Notes: generated from the letters alone by a model not told the origin. A stretch of 64,000 nt of DNA from Microbacterium testaceum StLB037 (GCF_900104345.1 NZ_FNJN01000004.1:248802-312801), one strand, 5' to 3'; counted from the stretch's first letter, positions 35,321-45,041 are shown. Program-made: numbers and translations.

Positions 35321-36013
35321 ATGGCTACCAAGTCCAAGGCATTCCGCGCCGCAGCTGAGAAGATCGCGGCCGACACGTTCTACACCCCGACCGAGGCGGT
35401 CGCCCTCGCGAAGGAGACCGGCTCGAAGAAGTTCGACTCGACCGTCGAGGTCGCGCTGAAGCTCTCGGTCGACCCCCGTAAGGCCGACCAGATGGTCCGC
35501 GGCACGGTCATCCTCCCCCACGGCACGGGTAAGACCGCGCGCGTCATCGTCTTCGCCAATGGCCCCGCGGCCGAGGCGGCTCTCGCCGCCGGCGCCGACG
35601 AGGTCGGTGGAGCCGAGCTCATCGAGAAGGTCGCGGCCGGCTACACGTCGTTCGACGCCGCCGTCTCGACCCCCGAGCTCATGGGCCAGGTCGGTCGCCT
35701 CGGTAAGGTCCTCGGACCCCGCGGCCTCATGCCGAACCCCAAGACCGGCACCGTGACCCCCAACCCGGCCAAGGCCGTCGAGGAGATCAAGGGCGGAAAG
35801 ATCGAGTTCCGCGTCGACAAGCACGCCAACGTGCACTTCGTCGTCGGCAAGGCGTCGTTCACCGCCGAGCAGCTCGACGAGAACCTCGCCGCCGCCCTCG
35901 AGGAGATCGTCCGCCTCAAGCCCTCGAGCTCGAAGGGTCGTTACATCCAGAAGGGCGCCGTGTCGACCACGTTCGGCCCCGGCATCCCGCTGGACGTCAA
36001 CGTCATCGTCTGA
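35321..36013 (+). CDS. rplA: 50S ribosomal protein L1
   Basis: A 230-residue L1 of normal length. [28 protein letters not shown] and [29 protein letters not shown] are family signatures. It builds the mobile L1 stalk and in many bacteria represses its own operon through the leader RNA. A terminator follows. Confidence 0.97.
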   Translation: MATKSKAFRAAAEKIAADTFYTPTEAVALAKETGSKKFDSTVEVALKLSVDPRKADQMVRGTVILPHGTGKTARVIVFANGPAAEAALAAGADEVGGAELIEKVAAGYTSFDAAVSTPELMGQVGRLGKVLGPRGLMPNPKTGTVTPNPAKAVEEIKGGKIEFRVDKHANVHFVVGKASFTAEQLDENLAAALEEIVRLKPSSSKGRYIQKGAVSTTFGPGIPLDVNVIV

Positions 36014-36029
36014 CATCCGTCACCGAACA

Positions 36030-36059
36030 CCCCGCCGTGCCCTGTGCCGGCGGGGTTTT
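36030..36059 (+). terminator. Intrinsic terminator after rplA
   Basis: CCCCGCCG (36030-36037) and CGGCGGGG (36048-36055) form an 8-bp stem followed by TTTT (36056-36059), a classical terminator. Confidence 0.85.
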
Positions 36060-36217
36060 CGCGTGTCCGAGGGGCGCCGCGCCTGCACGATCGTGCAACA
36101 CGGCGTCATGCGGGAAGGTCCGTGCGCCCGATCGTGTTGTGCTGGAGGGCGCGCTTCGCGCCGACACTCCCGCGCCCGCACCGCGCGGTCCCCACATCAC
36201 ACACGTCTGGAACAGCC

Positions 36218-37021
36218 ATGCCCCGTCGCCGTCTGACCGTCCTCGCCGCCACCCTGGGTCTGAGCGCCCTCGCTCTGACCGCCTGCAGTGGCGGCTCCAC
36301 CGCAGCGAACCCCGACGCGGGAGCAGACCTCGGCCTCGTCTCGGGCGGCACGCTGACCGTGGCCACCGAGGGGACCTACCGTCCCTTCTCGTACCACGAG
36401 GGCGCGGGGGAGCTGACGGGCTTCGACGTCGAGATCGCGAAGGCGGTCGCCGACAAGCTCGGCCTGCAGGTGAAGTTCCAGGAGACCCAGTGGGACGCGA
36501 TCTTCGCGGGCCTGGACGCCGGTCGCTTCGACGTCATCGCCAACCAGGTCTCGATCAACCCCGAGCGCCAGGAGAAGTACACCTTCAGCTCGCCGTACAC
36601 CGTCTCGCGGGGTGTCATCGTGACCACCGATAGCGACAGCGCCATCTCGAGCTTCGCCGATCTGTCGGGCAAGACCACCGCCCAGTCGCTCACGAGCAAC
36701 TGGTACGAACTCGCCACCTCGAGCGGAGCCCAGGTCGAGGCCGTCGAGGGCTGGGCCCAGGCGGTCGCCCTGCTCAAGCAGGGTCGCGTGGACGCCACGG
36801 TCAACGACCAGCTGACCTACCTCGACTACGAGAAGACGAACAGCCCCACGGGCCTGAAGATCGCGGCGACCACGGAGGACTCCTCCGAGAGCGCCTTCGC
36901 GTTCAAGAAGGGTCAGGACAAGCTGGCGGATGCCGTCGACGGTGCGCTCGACGAACTCCGCGCCGACGGCACCCTCGCGTCGATCAGCGACAAGTACTTC
37001 GGGGCCGACGTCACGAAGTAA
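36218..37021 (+). CDS. Polar amino acid ABC transporter substrate-binding lipoprotein
   Basis: A 267-residue lipoprotein (ALALTACSG, cysteine near residue 23). The mature part is a family-3 binding protein: LTVATEGTYRPFSYHEGAGELTGFDVEIAKAVADKLGL, then FDVIANQVSINPERQEKYTFSSPY. Such proteins capture cystine, glutamine or other polar amino acids. It begins a three-gene importer operon; a 200-base gap with the rplA terminator lies upstream. The substrate is not clear; the fold is closest to cystine-type proteins. Confidence 0.83.
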   Translation: MPRRRLTVLAATLGLSALALTACSGGSTAANPDAGADLGLVSGGTLTVATEGTYRPFSYHEGAGELTGFDVEIAKAVADKLGLQVKFQETQWDAIFAGLDAGRFDVIANQVSINPERQEKYTFSSPYTVSRGVIVTTDSDSAISSFADLSGKTTAQSLTSNWYELATSSGAQVEAVEGWAQAVALLKQGRVDATVNDQLTYLDYEKTNSPTGLKIAATTEDSSESAFAFKKGQDKLADAVDGALDELRADGTLASISDKYFGADVTK

Positions 37022-37109
37022 CCCCTCGGAGTAAACCCCCGCGGATCATCCGCCCTCCCGCCGTAGCGTGGGAGGCGGATGATCCGCTCGCGCGTGAGGA
37101 AGGAGGCCC

Positions 37110-37775
37110 ATGAACGACATCTGGACCCTGCTCGTCGACTCGTTCTGGCCGATGGTTCTGGCCGGGATCACGGGCACGATCCCGCTGTCCCTGGCCTCGT
37201 TCGCGATCGGTCTCGTGATCGCGTTGGCCATGGCGCTGCTGCGGCTGTCGCGGAACGCGGTGCTGTCGGGCGTCGCCCGGTTCTACATCTCGATCATCCG
37301 CGGCACGCCCCTGCTGGTGCAGCTGTTCGTGATCTTCTACGGTCTTCCCTCGCTCGGCCTCACGATCGATCCCTTCCCCGCAGCCGTCATCGCCTTCTCG
37401 TTGAACGTCGGCGGATACGCGGCCGAGGTGATCCGCGCGGCGATCCTGTCGGTCCCGCGCGGGCAGTGGGAGGCGGCGCACACGGTGGGGCTCTCGCCGC
37501 GCAAGACGCTGACGCGCATCATCCTCCCGCAGGCCGCTCGCGTGTCGGTGCCGCCCCTGTCGAACACGTTCATCTCGCTCGTGAAGGACAGCTCGTTGGC
37601 ATCCCTCATCCTCGTCACCGAGCTCTTCCGCCAGGCGCAGGCCATCGCGGCCTTCTCGTACGAGTTCATGGCGGTGTACCTCGAAGCCGCGCTGATCTAC
37701 TGGTTGTTCTGCCTGGTGTTGTCGTTCGGGCAGAACGCCCTGGAAAAGAGGCTGGACCGCCATGTCGCCCACTGA
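37110..37775 (+). CDS. Polar amino acid ABC transporter permease
   Basis: A 221-residue His/Glu/Gln-type permease with about five spans. [23 protein letters not shown] is the family signature near residue 65 and the EAA-like loop is [32 protein letters not shown] precedes the ATG at 37110. It overlaps the ATPase gene by 14 bases. Confidence 0.88.
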   Translation: MNDIWTLLVDSFWPMVLAGITGTIPLSLASFAIGLVIALAMALLRLSRNAVLSGVARFYISIIRGTPLLVQLFVIFYGLPSLGLTIDPFPAAVIAFSLNVGGYAAEVIRAAILSVPRGQWEAAHTVGLSPRKTLTRIILPQAARVSVPPLSNTFISLVKDSSLASLILVTELFRQAQAIAAFSYEFMAVYLEAALIYWLFCLVLSFGQNALEKRLDRHVAH

Positions 37776-38565
37776 CACCGCCCCGCTGCTCGCCGTCTCG
37801 GGCCTGCAGAAGAGCTTCGGCATGAACCGCGTGCTCGACGGCGTCGAGCTCGAGGTCCGCCGCGGCGACGTGCTCGTCCTGATCGGCCCCTCGGGCTCGG
37901 GAAAGACCACGGTCTTGCGCTGCCTGAACGGCCTCGAGACCCCGGATGCCGGTGTGGTGGCGTTCGACGGGGGACCGGTCGTGGACTTCTCGCGCAAGGT
38001 GTCCAAGAGCGACCGCACCGCCCTGCGCGATCGATCGGCGATGGTCTTCCAGCACCACAACCTCTTTCCCCATCTGACGGTCATCCAGAACGTCATCGAG
38101 GGCCCGATTCAGGCGCACGGCGTGCCCCGGGCCGAGGCGATCGCCCGCGCCGAGACGCTGCTGGCGCGCGTGGGTCTGTCGGAGAAGCGCGACGCGTATC
38201 CGTCGGAGCTGTCCGGTGGCCAGCAGCAGCGCGTGGGCATCGTGCGCGCTCTGGCCCTGCAGCCCTCTCTGCTGCTGTTCGACGAGCCGACGAGCGCCCT
38301 CGACCCCGAGCTCGTGGGCGAGGTCCTCACCGTCCTGCGCGAACTCGCGAACGAGGGGTGGACGATGGTCATCGTCACCCACGAACTCGGCTTCGCCCGC
38401 GAGGTCGCCGACGAGGTCCTGTTCTTCGACGAGGGGGTCATCGTCGAGCGCGGTGCTCCGTCGGAGCTCCTGCGCCAGCCGAAGAAGGAGCGCACGCAGC
38501 GCTTCCTCAACCGGCTGCTGCGTCCCCTCGACGGGCCCGACCCCTCGGACGCCGATCGCGCGTGA
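37762..38565 (+). CDS. Polar amino acid ABC transporter ATPase (GlnQ/HisP type)
   Basis: A 267-residue ATPase with Walker [10 protein letters not shown] near residue 41, Q-loop [13 protein letters not shown], signature LSGGQQQR near 152 and Walker [15 protein letters not shown] near 172. The Q-loop form is characteristic of amino acid importers. The start lies inside the permease gene. Confidence 0.9.
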   Translation: MSPTDTAPLLAVSGLQKSFGMNRVLDGVELEVRRGDVLVLIGPSGSGKTTVLRCLNGLETPDAGVVAFDGGPVVDFSRKVSKSDRTALRDRSAMVFQHHNLFPHLTVIQNVIEGPIQAHGVPRAEAIARAETLLARVGLSEKRDAYPSELSGGQQQRVGIVRALALQPSLLLFDEPTSALDPELVGEVLTVLRELANEGWTMVIVTHELGFAREVADEVLFFDEGVIVERGAPSELLRQPKKERTQRFLNRLLRPLDGPDPSDADRA

Positions 38566-38582
38566 CCTCCTGTCGGGCGGAG

Positions 38583-38588
38583 TAGCGT
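38583..38588 (+). promoter_or_regulatory. -10 element for a leaderless transcript
   Basis: TAGCGT at 38583-38588 lies 6 bases before the ATG at 38595; no ribosome site is needed or convincing. Same TAGCGTCGAG sequence as ahead of the LysE-type gene on the other strand at 40636. Confidence 0.5.
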
Positions 38589-38594
38589 CGAGGC

Positions 38595-39638
38595 ATGAGC
38601 CGCCTCGAGACCCTGCTCGGCATCGATCTCCCTCTCGTCCTCGGTCCCTTCGGCGGGCTGTCGTCGATCGCGCTGACCGCCGCGGTGAGCGACGGGGGAG
38701 GGCTCGGCTCGTACGGCCTCTACGGGTACGCGCCCGGTCGCATCCACGAGACCGTGGCGCAGCTGCGGGCGGCCACGCCGCGCCCCGTCGCGGTCAACCT
38801 GTGGCTCCCGCGCGGTGACGAGGTGGGTCCCGCCGACCTGGACGTGCGGCCGTTCCTCGACGCCGCGGCGCCCCTGTTCGCCGCAGCCGGGGTCGAGGTG
38901 CCGGAACCCCCGGCATCCTTCCTCCCGCCGATCGCCGCGCAGCTCGACGCGGTCCTCGAGGCGCGTCCGGACGTGCTCAGCGTCGTCTTCGGGATCCCGG
39001 ATGCCGGCACCCTCGACGCCGCGAGGGAGCGCGGGATCCGCGTGATCGGCACCGCGACCACGGTCGCCGAGGCCGTCGCCCTCGAGGCGGCGGGTGTCGA
39101 TGCCGTCGTCGCGACGGGTTCGGAGGCGGGAGGACACCGGGTGTCGTTCCTGCGGGAGGCGTCGTCGTCGCTCGTCGGCACGTTCGCTCTCGTGCCGCAG
39201 GTCGTCGATGCCGTGGACATCCCCGTGATCGCGGCCGGGGGGATCGCCGATCGTCGCGGGGTGGCAGCGGCCTTCGCGCTCGGGGCGGAGGGCGTGCAGG
39301 TCGGGACCGCGTTCCTGCGGACCAGCCAGTCGGCGGCCACCGCGGCGCACCGCGAGGCGATCTCGGCGGCGGCCGACACCGACACGGTGCTCACGCGAGC
39401 CATGAGCGGGCGGCTGGCGCGTGGCATCCCGAACCGTGCCATGCGCGAGATCGAGGCCTCGGGCCTGATCGCCCCCTTCCCGGCGCAGAACTGGCTCACC
39501 GGGGTGTTCCGCGCCGCGGCGACGGCGCGCGGTGACGGCGATCTCGTGTCGCTGTGGGCGGGGCAGTCGGCGGGTCTGTCCCGCCTGGACGACGCCGAGG
39601 ACGTCATCGACGAACTGCGGGCGGGGCTGCCCGGCTGA
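38595..39638 (+). CDS. Nitronate monooxygenase-like FMN enzyme
   Basis: A 347-residue TIM-barrel flavoenzyme of the NMO/2-nitropropane dioxygenase family. Marks are PLVLGPFGGLSSIALTAAVSDGGGLGSYG at the N-terminus, GSEAGGHR with the active-site histidine near residue 179, and VIAAGGIADRRGVAAAFALGAEGVQVGTAF for FMN phosphate binding. Such enzymes oxidise toxic propionate-3-nitronate; many members have other or unknown substrates. Ends two bases before the convergent acylphosphatase gene. Confidence 0.82.
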   Translation: MSRLETLLGIDLPLVLGPFGGLSSIALTAAVSDGGGLGSYGLYGYAPGRIHETVAQLRAATPRPVAVNLWLPRGDEVGPADLDVRPFLDAAAPLFAAAGVEVPEPPASFLPPIAAQLDAVLEARPDVLSVVFGIPDAGTLDAARERGIRVIGTATTVAEAVALEAAGVDAVVATGSEAGGHRVSFLREASSSLVGTFALVPQVVDAVDIPVIAAGGIADRRGVAAAFALGAEGVQVGTAFLRTSQSAATAAHREAISAAADTDTVLTRAMSGRLARGIPNRAMREIEASGLIAPFPAQNWLTGVFRAAATARGDGDLVSLWAGQSAGLSRLDDAEDVIDELRAGLPG

Positions 39639-39639
39639 C

Positions 39640-39915
39640 TCAGGCCGTGGGGCGGATCTCGAATCCGGATGCCGACTCCCCGGTGCCCTCGATCACGTCG
39701 ACGTCGTCGACGCGGGCTCCGGCCGGTCCGTCGTGCGCCCAGGCGATCACCGCCTCGACGGCGTCGGGGTCTCCGGCGAGGAACGCCTCGACCGAGCCGT
39801 CGCGGCGATTGCGCACCCACCCGCCGACACCGAGCCGCTCGGCCTCTGCCCGAAGGGAGTACCGGAAGCCGACACCCTGGACGCGGCCGCTCACCGTCAT
39901 CGTCGCCGTTCGCAT
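39640..39915 (-). CDS. acyP: Acylphosphatase
   Basis: A 91-residue enzyme that splits acyl phosphates. Both signatures are intact: SGRVQGVGFRYSLR with the phosphate-binding arginine and GWVRNRRDGSVEAF with the catalytic asparagine. Standard length and single-domain form. It stands alone, convergent with the NMO-like gene. Confidence 0.93.
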   Translation of the reverse strand: MRTATMTVSGRVQGVGFRYSLRAEAERLGVGGWVRNRRDGSVEAFLAGDPDAVEAVIAWAHDGPAGARVDDVDVIEGTGESASGFEIRPTA

Positions 39916-39970
39916 CGGCCCATTCTCCCCGAGCGGCGGCCGATCCGCCGAGCGAGCGGTCTCAGCGGTC

Positions 39971-40636
39971 TCAGTGGGGGAGCACGAGCGAGACGGCGAT
40001 CGCGCACATCACCACGGCGATGATGCCGTCGAGGACGCGCCACGCGCGGGGAGTGTCGAGCCAGCGGCCGAGGTACCGGGCCCCGTAGCCGAGCGCCGAG
40101 AACCACACGAGGCTCGCCGCGCACGCACCCGCCGCGAAGGCCCAGCGTCCGTCACCGTGCGTCGAGGCGACCGATCCGAGCAGGAACACCGTGTCGAGGT
40201 AGACGTGCGGATTGAGCCAGGTCAGGGCGAGGCAAGTGAGCACGGCGGTGGCGAGGGTCGTTCGCGCCGGGCGCGTGCGTACTGTCGTGTTCCCGGCATC
40301 CCGAGCCGGAGGGGATGCCGGGGCGCCGGCGTCGAGGTGCAGTGTCGCGCCGCTGGGGCGCAGGGCGCGCCGGGCGGCGAGGAGGCCGTACCCGAGAAGG
40401 AACGCCGCCCCCGCCCATCGCACGACGACGATGAGCCACGGCACGGCGTTCAGCACCAGGCCGATGCCCGAAACCCCCAGCAGGATCAGAACCGCGTCCG
40501 AGACCGCGCAGACGGCGACGACGGCGAGCAGATGCTCGCGGCGGATGCCCTGTCGGAGGACGAAGAGGTTCTGCGCGCCGATGGCGATGATGAGCGAGAA
40601 GCCGAGGCCGAGGCCGGCGAGCAGAGGAGTGAGCAC
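39971..40636 (-). CDS. LysE/ArgO-family amino acid exporter
   Basis: A 221-residue membrane protein with about six spans. GLGLGFSLIIAIGAQNLFVLRQGIRREHLL is the LysE signature, and LTWLNPHVYLDTVFLLGS is a second conserved stretch. It exports basic amino acids such as lysine or arginine. A hydrophilic alanine/arginine-rich loop lies near residues 110-135. GTG start at 40636; divergent from a LysR-type regulator, the classical lysE-lysG layout. Confidence 0.87.
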   Translation of the reverse strand: MLTPLLAGLGLGFSLIIAIGAQNLFVLRQGIRREHLLAVVAVCAVSDAVLILLGVSGIGLVLNAVPWLIVVVRWAGAAFLLGYGLLAARRALRPSGATLHLDAGAPASPPARDAGNTTVRTRPARTTLATAVLTCLALTWLNPHVYLDTVFLLGSVASTHGDGRWAFAAGACAASLVWFSALGYGARYLGRWLDTPRAWRVLDGIIAVVMCAIAVSLVLPH

Positions 40637-40642
40637 GTCTCG

Positions 40643-40699
40643 ACGCTAGGGGGCTGATGTGCCGTAGGCCAGCTCAGGATTCTTCAGGAGCATTAGCAT
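40643..40699. promoter_or_regulatory. Divergent leaderless promoters of the exporter and its LysR regulator
   Basis: Leftward, TAGCGT (complement of 40643-40648) lies 6 bases before the GTG of the exporter. Rightward, TAGCAT (40694-40699) lies 6 bases before the ATG of the regulator. The 45 bases between must carry the LysR-type binding site; a T-N11-A pattern cannot be singled out by eye. Confidence 0.5.
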
Positions 40700-40705
40700 T
40701 CCTTC

Positions 40706-41590
40706 ATGTCGATTCCCCTCGATCTCGCCCGCACCCTCGCCGTCGTGATTGAAGAGGGGACCCTGGATGCCGCAGCCCGACGCCTGCACGTCACCCCCTC
40801 GGCCGTGAGCCAACGCGTGCGGGCTCTCGAGGACCAGCTCGGGCGGGTGGTCCTCGTGCGCAGCAAGCCCGTGCGCACCACCGAGGCCGGCGACGCGGTC
40901 GTGCGCCTGGCCCGACAGCTCGCCCTGCTCGAGCACGATGCCCTCGCCGCGATCGGCGCCGAGGGTGGGGCGGTGGCATCCGTGCCCCTCGCCGTCAACG
41001 CCGACTCGCTCGCGACCTGGTTCCTCCCGCCGCTGGCGCGCGTGGCGGAGCGGCGCGCCGTCGTCTTCGACCTCCACCGCGACGATCAGGACTTCACGGC
41101 GGGGCTGCTCGAGTCGGGGACGGTGATGGCCGCGGTGACCTCGCGCGAGGCCCCCGTCGCCGGGTGCCGTGTGCGTCCGCTCGGGGTGCTGAGGTACGAG
41201 GCGGTGGCCACCACCTCGTTCGCCGCGAGATGGTTCGCATCCGGCGTCGACGTCACGGCCCTGAGTGCCGCCCCCGTGGTCGACTTCGACCGGCGCGACG
41301 ACCTGCAGACGCAGTGGCTCGCGCGCCGCGGGGTCCCCGCGGCGGCTCCGCCCCGGCACCGGGTCCCGGCATCCCAAGATTTCGCGACGGCCGTCCAGCT
41401 GGGACTCGGGTGGGGACTGCTTCCGGGGTTCCAGTCCGACGCGGCGCTGAGCGCGGGCGAGCTCGTGCGACTCGGCGACGACCCGATCGACGTCCCGCTC
41501 TACTGGCAGCAGTGGAACCTCACCTCGCCTCTGCTCGACGAGGTGGCCGACGAGGTGGTCGACGAGGGGCGCCGGATGCTCGCGGGCTGA
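40706..41590 (+). CDS. LysR-family regulator (ArgP/LysG type)
   Basis: A 294-residue activator. The HTH is DAAARRLHVTPSAVSQRVRALEDQLGRVVLVRSKP, with the ArgP/LysG form of the recognition helix. The C-terminal part is a two-lobed effector domain that in this group senses lysine or arginine. Divergent position from a LysE exporter strongly supports control of that gene. The gene ends two bases before the convergent oxidoreductase. Confidence 0.87.
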   Translation: MSIPLDLARTLAVVIEEGTLDAAARRLHVTPSAVSQRVRALEDQLGRVVLVRSKPVRTTEAGDAVVRLARQLALLEHDALAAIGAEGGAVASVPLAVNADSLATWFLPPLARVAERRAVVFDLHRDDQDFTAGLLESGTVMAAVTSREAPVAGCRVRPLGVLRYEAVATTSFAARWFASGVDVTALSAAPVVDFDRRDDLQTQWLARRGVPAAAPPRHRVPASQDFATAVQLGLGWGLLPGFQSDAALSAGELVRLGDDPIDVPLYWQQWNLTSPLLDEVADEVVDEGRRMLAG

Positions 41591-41592
41591 GG

Positions 41593-42612
41593 TCAGTCGT
41601 CGCTGACGCTGAGCACGATCTTGCCGCGGGTGTGCCCGCGTTCGAGCTCGGTGTGCGCCGCGGCGGCGTCGTCGAGTTCGAAGACGTGCTCGACGTACAC
41701 GCGCACCGCACCGGAATCGAGGAGGCGGGTGATCGTGGCGAGAGCCCCGCCGTCGGGGATCGTCTTGTAATCGGTGGAGCGGATGCCGCGCTCCGCGGCC
41801 GCCTCGCGGAAGCCGGGCCAGGCTCCGGTGGGCACCTCGATGAGGAGTCCGCCCGGGCGCACCACCTCGAGGGACCGCGTCCCCGTGTCGTCGGAGACGT
41901 TGCCGATCAGGTCGATCACGACGTCGACGTCGTCGACGACCTCTTCGAACCGTACGGAGGTGTAATCGATCACCTCGGCGGCCCCGAGCTCTCGAAGCCA
42001 GTCCAGGTTGCGCGGGGAACCCGTCGCGATCACGTGAGCCCCGAAATAGGCGGCGAACTGCACCGCGAAGTGGCCGACACCGCCGCTTCCCGCGTGCACG
42101 AGGATGCGCTGGCCCTGGTGCGCGAGGGCCGTCTCGACGACGATGCCCCACGCGGTGAGCGCGGCCACCGGAACCCCGGCGGCCTCGACGTGCGAGAGCG
42201 ACGCCGGTTTGCGCGCGAGCGAGAGGGTGGGCACCACGACGTACTCGGCGTACGACCCGCTCGTGCGCGGCACGGTGGCCATGCCGTAGACCTCGGTGCC
42301 GACGGGGAAGGGGTGCGCGTCGAACGGTGCCCGCACGACCACCCCGCTCACGTCGAGACCCAGGACGGCGGGCCACGACGAGATCGCCCCGGACAGACCG
42401 CGCCCGGCGCGGGTCTTCGCGTCGATGGGATTGATCCCGGCGGCGACCACTCGGACCAGCACCTCGCTGAGCACCGGAACGGGCACGGCGACCTCGGCGA
42501 CGCGGAGGGCGTCGGCCGCGCCCGGGGCGTCGAGGACCACCGCACGCATCGTCTCGGGCACCGGGGGGACGGGCTGGAGGGCGGTCTCGGGACGCGTCGA
42601 TCGGAATCTCAT
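41593..42612 (-). CDS. Zinc-independent medium-chain NADP(H) oxidoreductase (quinone reductase-like)
   Basis: A 339-residue MDR enzyme. The N-terminal GroES-like part has MRAVVLDAPGAADALRVAEVAVPVPVLSEVLVRVVAAGINPIDAKTR, and the Rossmann part HAGSGGVGHFAVQFAAYFGAHVIATGS binds the cofactor. No zinc-binding cysteines are visible, as in quinone reductases. The ATG at 42612 (MRFRSTRP) follows a GAGAGAGAG run on that strand; a start 20 codons earlier is less likely. Substrate unknown. Confidence 0.83.
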   Translation of the reverse strand: MRFRSTRPETALQPVPPVPETMRAVVLDAPGAADALRVAEVAVPVPVLSEVLVRVVAAGINPIDAKTRAGRGLSGAISSWPAVLGLDVSGVVVRAPFDAHPFPVGTEVYGMATVPRTSGSYAEYVVVPTLSLARKPASLSHVEAAGVPVAALTAWGIVVETALAHQGQRILVHAGSGGVGHFAVQFAAYFGAHVIATGSPRNLDWLRELGAAEVIDYTSVRFEEVVDDVDVVIDLIGNVSDDTGTRSLEVVRPGGLLIEVPTGAWPGFREAAAERGIRSTDYKTIPDGGALATITRLLDSGAVRVYVEHVFELDDAAAAHTELERGHTRGKIVLSVSDD

Positions 42613-42781
42613 CGGGCGCTCTCTCTCGCTGCGGTCGCTCCGCGGCGACCTCGCCGCGGTCCCCACAGTCAACCCCGGGATTGTCTCGGCGGTGTTACGC
42701 CTCGGTCACCGTGTCGCGAAGCCCGAGTCCGCGGCATCCATCCCCGTCGTCCCGTGCGTAACGGTGAAGCCGCGGGCGCGG

Positions 42782-43255
42782 TCAGTCGCGGACGGGAACT
42801 TCGCCGACGGCGAGAGCGTGCAGCAGCGTGGAGAGGTGGCGGATGTCGTCGATCGTCCAGTCGGCGATCGCGTCGAACAAGCGACTCTCGTGAGGGGCGC
42901 GAGCTTCCGCGAGGCGCGCGTGGCCGACCTCGGTGACGGCGATGAGCCGCGAGCGGCGATCGGTGGGGTCCGGCGTGCGGGTGACGAGGCCGAGGTCTTC
43001 GAGCTCGGTGATCGAGCGGCTGAGGAACCCCTTGTCGGCGGCCAGGCGCTCGGCCAGGGCAGAGAGGGTGAGCGGACCGAAGCGGCTGACGACCGAGAGG
43101 GCCTTGAACGTCGCCGGCAGCATTCCCGGGCTCACACGTTCCGCCGCCTCGGAGACGAAGCGGCGGAACACGGTCATGAGCTCCGAGAACGACGATTCCA
43201 GGGCCTGTACGGCCTCGCGGCGCTCGTCGTCCCTATCGCTCGTCACGTCAGCCAT
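42782..43255 (-). CDS. MarR-family transcriptional regulator
   Basis: About 157 residues with a winged helix typical of MarR: TFKALSVVSRFGPLTLSALAERLAADKGFLSRSITELEDLGLVTRTPDPTDRRSRLIAVTEVG, including the DRR wing. Its start overlaps the end of the DHA2 exporter gene by 8 bases, so both are one operon. ATG at 43255 is used, though a GGGAGAGG touching it fits better with a GTG three codons on. It probably binds the two dyads upstream of the exporter. Confidence 0.83.
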   Translation of the reverse strand: MADVTSDRDDERREAVQALESSFSELMTVFRRFVSEAAERVSPGMLPATFKALSVVSRFGPLTLSALAERLAADKGFLSRSITELEDLGLVTRTPDPTDRRSRLIAVTEVGHARLAEARAPHESRLFDAIADWTIDDIRHLSTLLHALAVGEVPVRD

Positions 43256-44942
43256 CCTCTCCCATCTCGGCCTCACGGCGTGCACGGCGCGGGGAGCCGG
43301 CATCCTGTGTCGGGATGGTGCCGGTGGCGGAGAGCGTCGCCATGGCCTCGGGGACGGACACGGTGGCGAAGTCGGCCTCGCTCGCGGCGACGCGCTCGGT
43401 GGTCGTCATGCGGGTCAGGGGGCGGTTCGGCAGGAACAGGATCGCGATGAGGCTCACCACCGCGACGGGCACCGCGATGAGGAACGAGTGCGCGATCGAC
43501 TGGGCGTAGATGTCCTCGACGATGACGCGCACCCCCTCGGGGAGAGCCGAGACCTGCGGGATGGCTCCCGACTGCAGGCTCTGCGCGACCGCGGCTCCGT
43601 CGGCGCCGAGGGCCACGATGGCGGCCTTCAGGTCGGCGGCGCGGTCGGTGAACAGGCTCGTCGCCATGCTCGCCAGGGCCGCACCCATCACCGAGACGCC
43701 GATCGTGCCGCCGAGGCTGCGGAAGAACGTCACGCCCGAGCTCGCGGCACCCATCTGCGACGGGTTGGCGGTGTTCTGCACGATGAGCACGAGGTTCTGC
43801 ATCGTCATGCCGACGCCGGCGCCCAGCAGGGCCATGTAGAGCGACACGAGGGCGAAGTTGGTGTCGTAGTGGACGGTCGACAGCAGGAACGTGCCGGCGA
43901 TCAGCAGCACGCCGCCGGCGATGAGGAACGGCTTCCAGTGGCCGAAGCGCGAGATGAGCGCACCGACGACGATCGACGAGACGAGCAGGCCGCCGATCAT
44001 GGGGATGGTCATCACGCCGGCCTCGGTGGGCGTGGCGCCACGTGCCATCTGCATGTACTGGCTGAGGAACACCGAGGTGCCGAACATCGCCAGGCCCGTC
44101 GCGATCGACGCGATCGTGGCGAGCGTGAAGGTGGCGTCGCGGAACAGCGTCAGCGGCACGAGGGGCTCGGAGGAGCGCAGCTCGACGACCACGAAGAGGA
44201 TCGCGGCCACGACGGCCCCGCCGACCATGAGGACGGTCTCGGTGCTGGCCCACTCGAAGGTACTGCCGGCGTTGGTGACCCAGATGAGCAGCAGCGACAC
44301 GGCGGCCGAGAGCAGCACGATGCCGAGGTAGTCGATCTTGACCTTGCGGGCGGCACGGGCGGGCAGGTGCAGCGTGCGCTGCTGGATCAGCAGGGCGGCG
44401 ACGGCGAAGGGGAGGGCGACGAAGAAGTTCCAGCGCCATCCGAAGGCGTCGGTGATGACACCGCCGAGCAGGGGGCCACCCACCGTGGCGACGGCCATCA
44501 CCGCGCCGAAGAGGCCCATGTACCGGCCGCGCTCGCGCGGGCTGATGATGTCGGCCATGATCACCTGGCTCAGGGCGGCGAGGCCGCCGGCGCCGAGACC
44601 CTGCACCGCGCGGAACCCGATCAGCATGTCGGTGTTCTGCGAGAACCCGGCGGCCGCGGTGGCGAGCACGAAGATCGCGATGGCGATCTGGATGAGCACC
44701 TTGCGGTTGAACAGGTCGGCGAGCTTGCCCCAGATCGGGGTCGAGATCGCGGTGGTGAGCAGGGTCGCGGTGATGACCCAGGTGTACGCGTTCTGGTCGC
44801 CCGACAGGTCGTGCACGATGACCGGCAGCGATGTCGAGACGACGGTCGAGGCGAGCATCGACACGAAGGTGCCGAGCAGCAGGCCGAGGAGGGCCGGGAG
44901 GACGCGCCGCTGGGCGGGCGCCTCGAGAGAAGAGGTTGTCAT
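43248..44942 (-). CDS. DHA2-family MFS drug exporter (14 spans, EmrB/QacA type)
   Basis: A 564-residue proton-driven exporter. FVSMLASTVVSTSLPVIVHDLSG with the acid-free span 1, GKLADLFNRKVLIQIAIAIFVLAT (motif A) and RAVQGLGAGGLAALSQVIMADIISPRERGRYMGLFGAVMAVATVGGPLLGGVITD (motifs B and C) identify it. A large loop with SEPLVPLTLFRDATFT precedes the last six spans. Transcribed with the MarR gene and controlled by paired palindromes at 44996-45038. Substrates are probably hydrophobic drugs or dyes. Confidence 0.9.
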   Translation of the reverse strand: MTTSSLEAPAQRRVLPALLGLLLGTFVSMLASTVVSTSLPVIVHDLSGDQNAYTWVITATLLTTAISTPIWGKLADLFNRKVLIQIAIAIFVLATAAAGFSQNTDMLIGFRAVQGLGAGGLAALSQVIMADIISPRERGRYMGLFGAVMAVATVGGPLLGGVITDAFGWRWNFFVALPFAVAALLIQQRTLHLPARAARKVKIDYLGIVLLSAAVSLLLIWVTNAGSTFEWASTETVLMVGGAVVAAILFVVVELRSSEPLVPLTLFRDATFTLATIASIATGLAMFGTSVFLSQYMQMARGATPTEAGVMTIPMIGGLLVSSIVVGALISRFGHWKPFLIAGGVLLIAGTFLLSTVHYDTNFALVSLYMALLGAGVGMTMQNLVLIVQNTANPSQMGAASSGVTFFRSLGGTIGVSVMGAALASMATSLFTDRAADLKAAIVALGADGAAVAQSLQSGAIPQVSALPEGVRVIVEDIYAQSIAHSFLIAVPVAVVSLIAILFLPNRPLTRMTTTERVAASEADFATVSVPEAMATLSATGTIPTQDAGSPRRARREAEMGEDG

Positions 44943-44995
44943 GCGGGAGCTCCACGAAAGGGGGACGGATGCCGCGACGACGATGGCGCGATTAG

Positions 44996-45038
44996 TTGAC
45001 TGATGTCAACGATACGCCTATTGATTGACTTGCGTCAA
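44996..45038. promoter_or_regulatory. MarR-type double operator and promoter of the exporter operon
   Basis: Two dyads of form TTGAC-N4-GTCAA: TTGACTGATGTCAA (44996-45009) and TTGACTTGCGTCAA (45025-45038), centres 29 bp apart. On the minus strand a -35 TTGACG (complement of 45033-45038) and -10 TATCGT (complement of 45009-45014) are 18 bases apart, so one dyad covers the -35 and the other the start site. Confidence 0.7.
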
Positions 45039-45041
45039 CCA

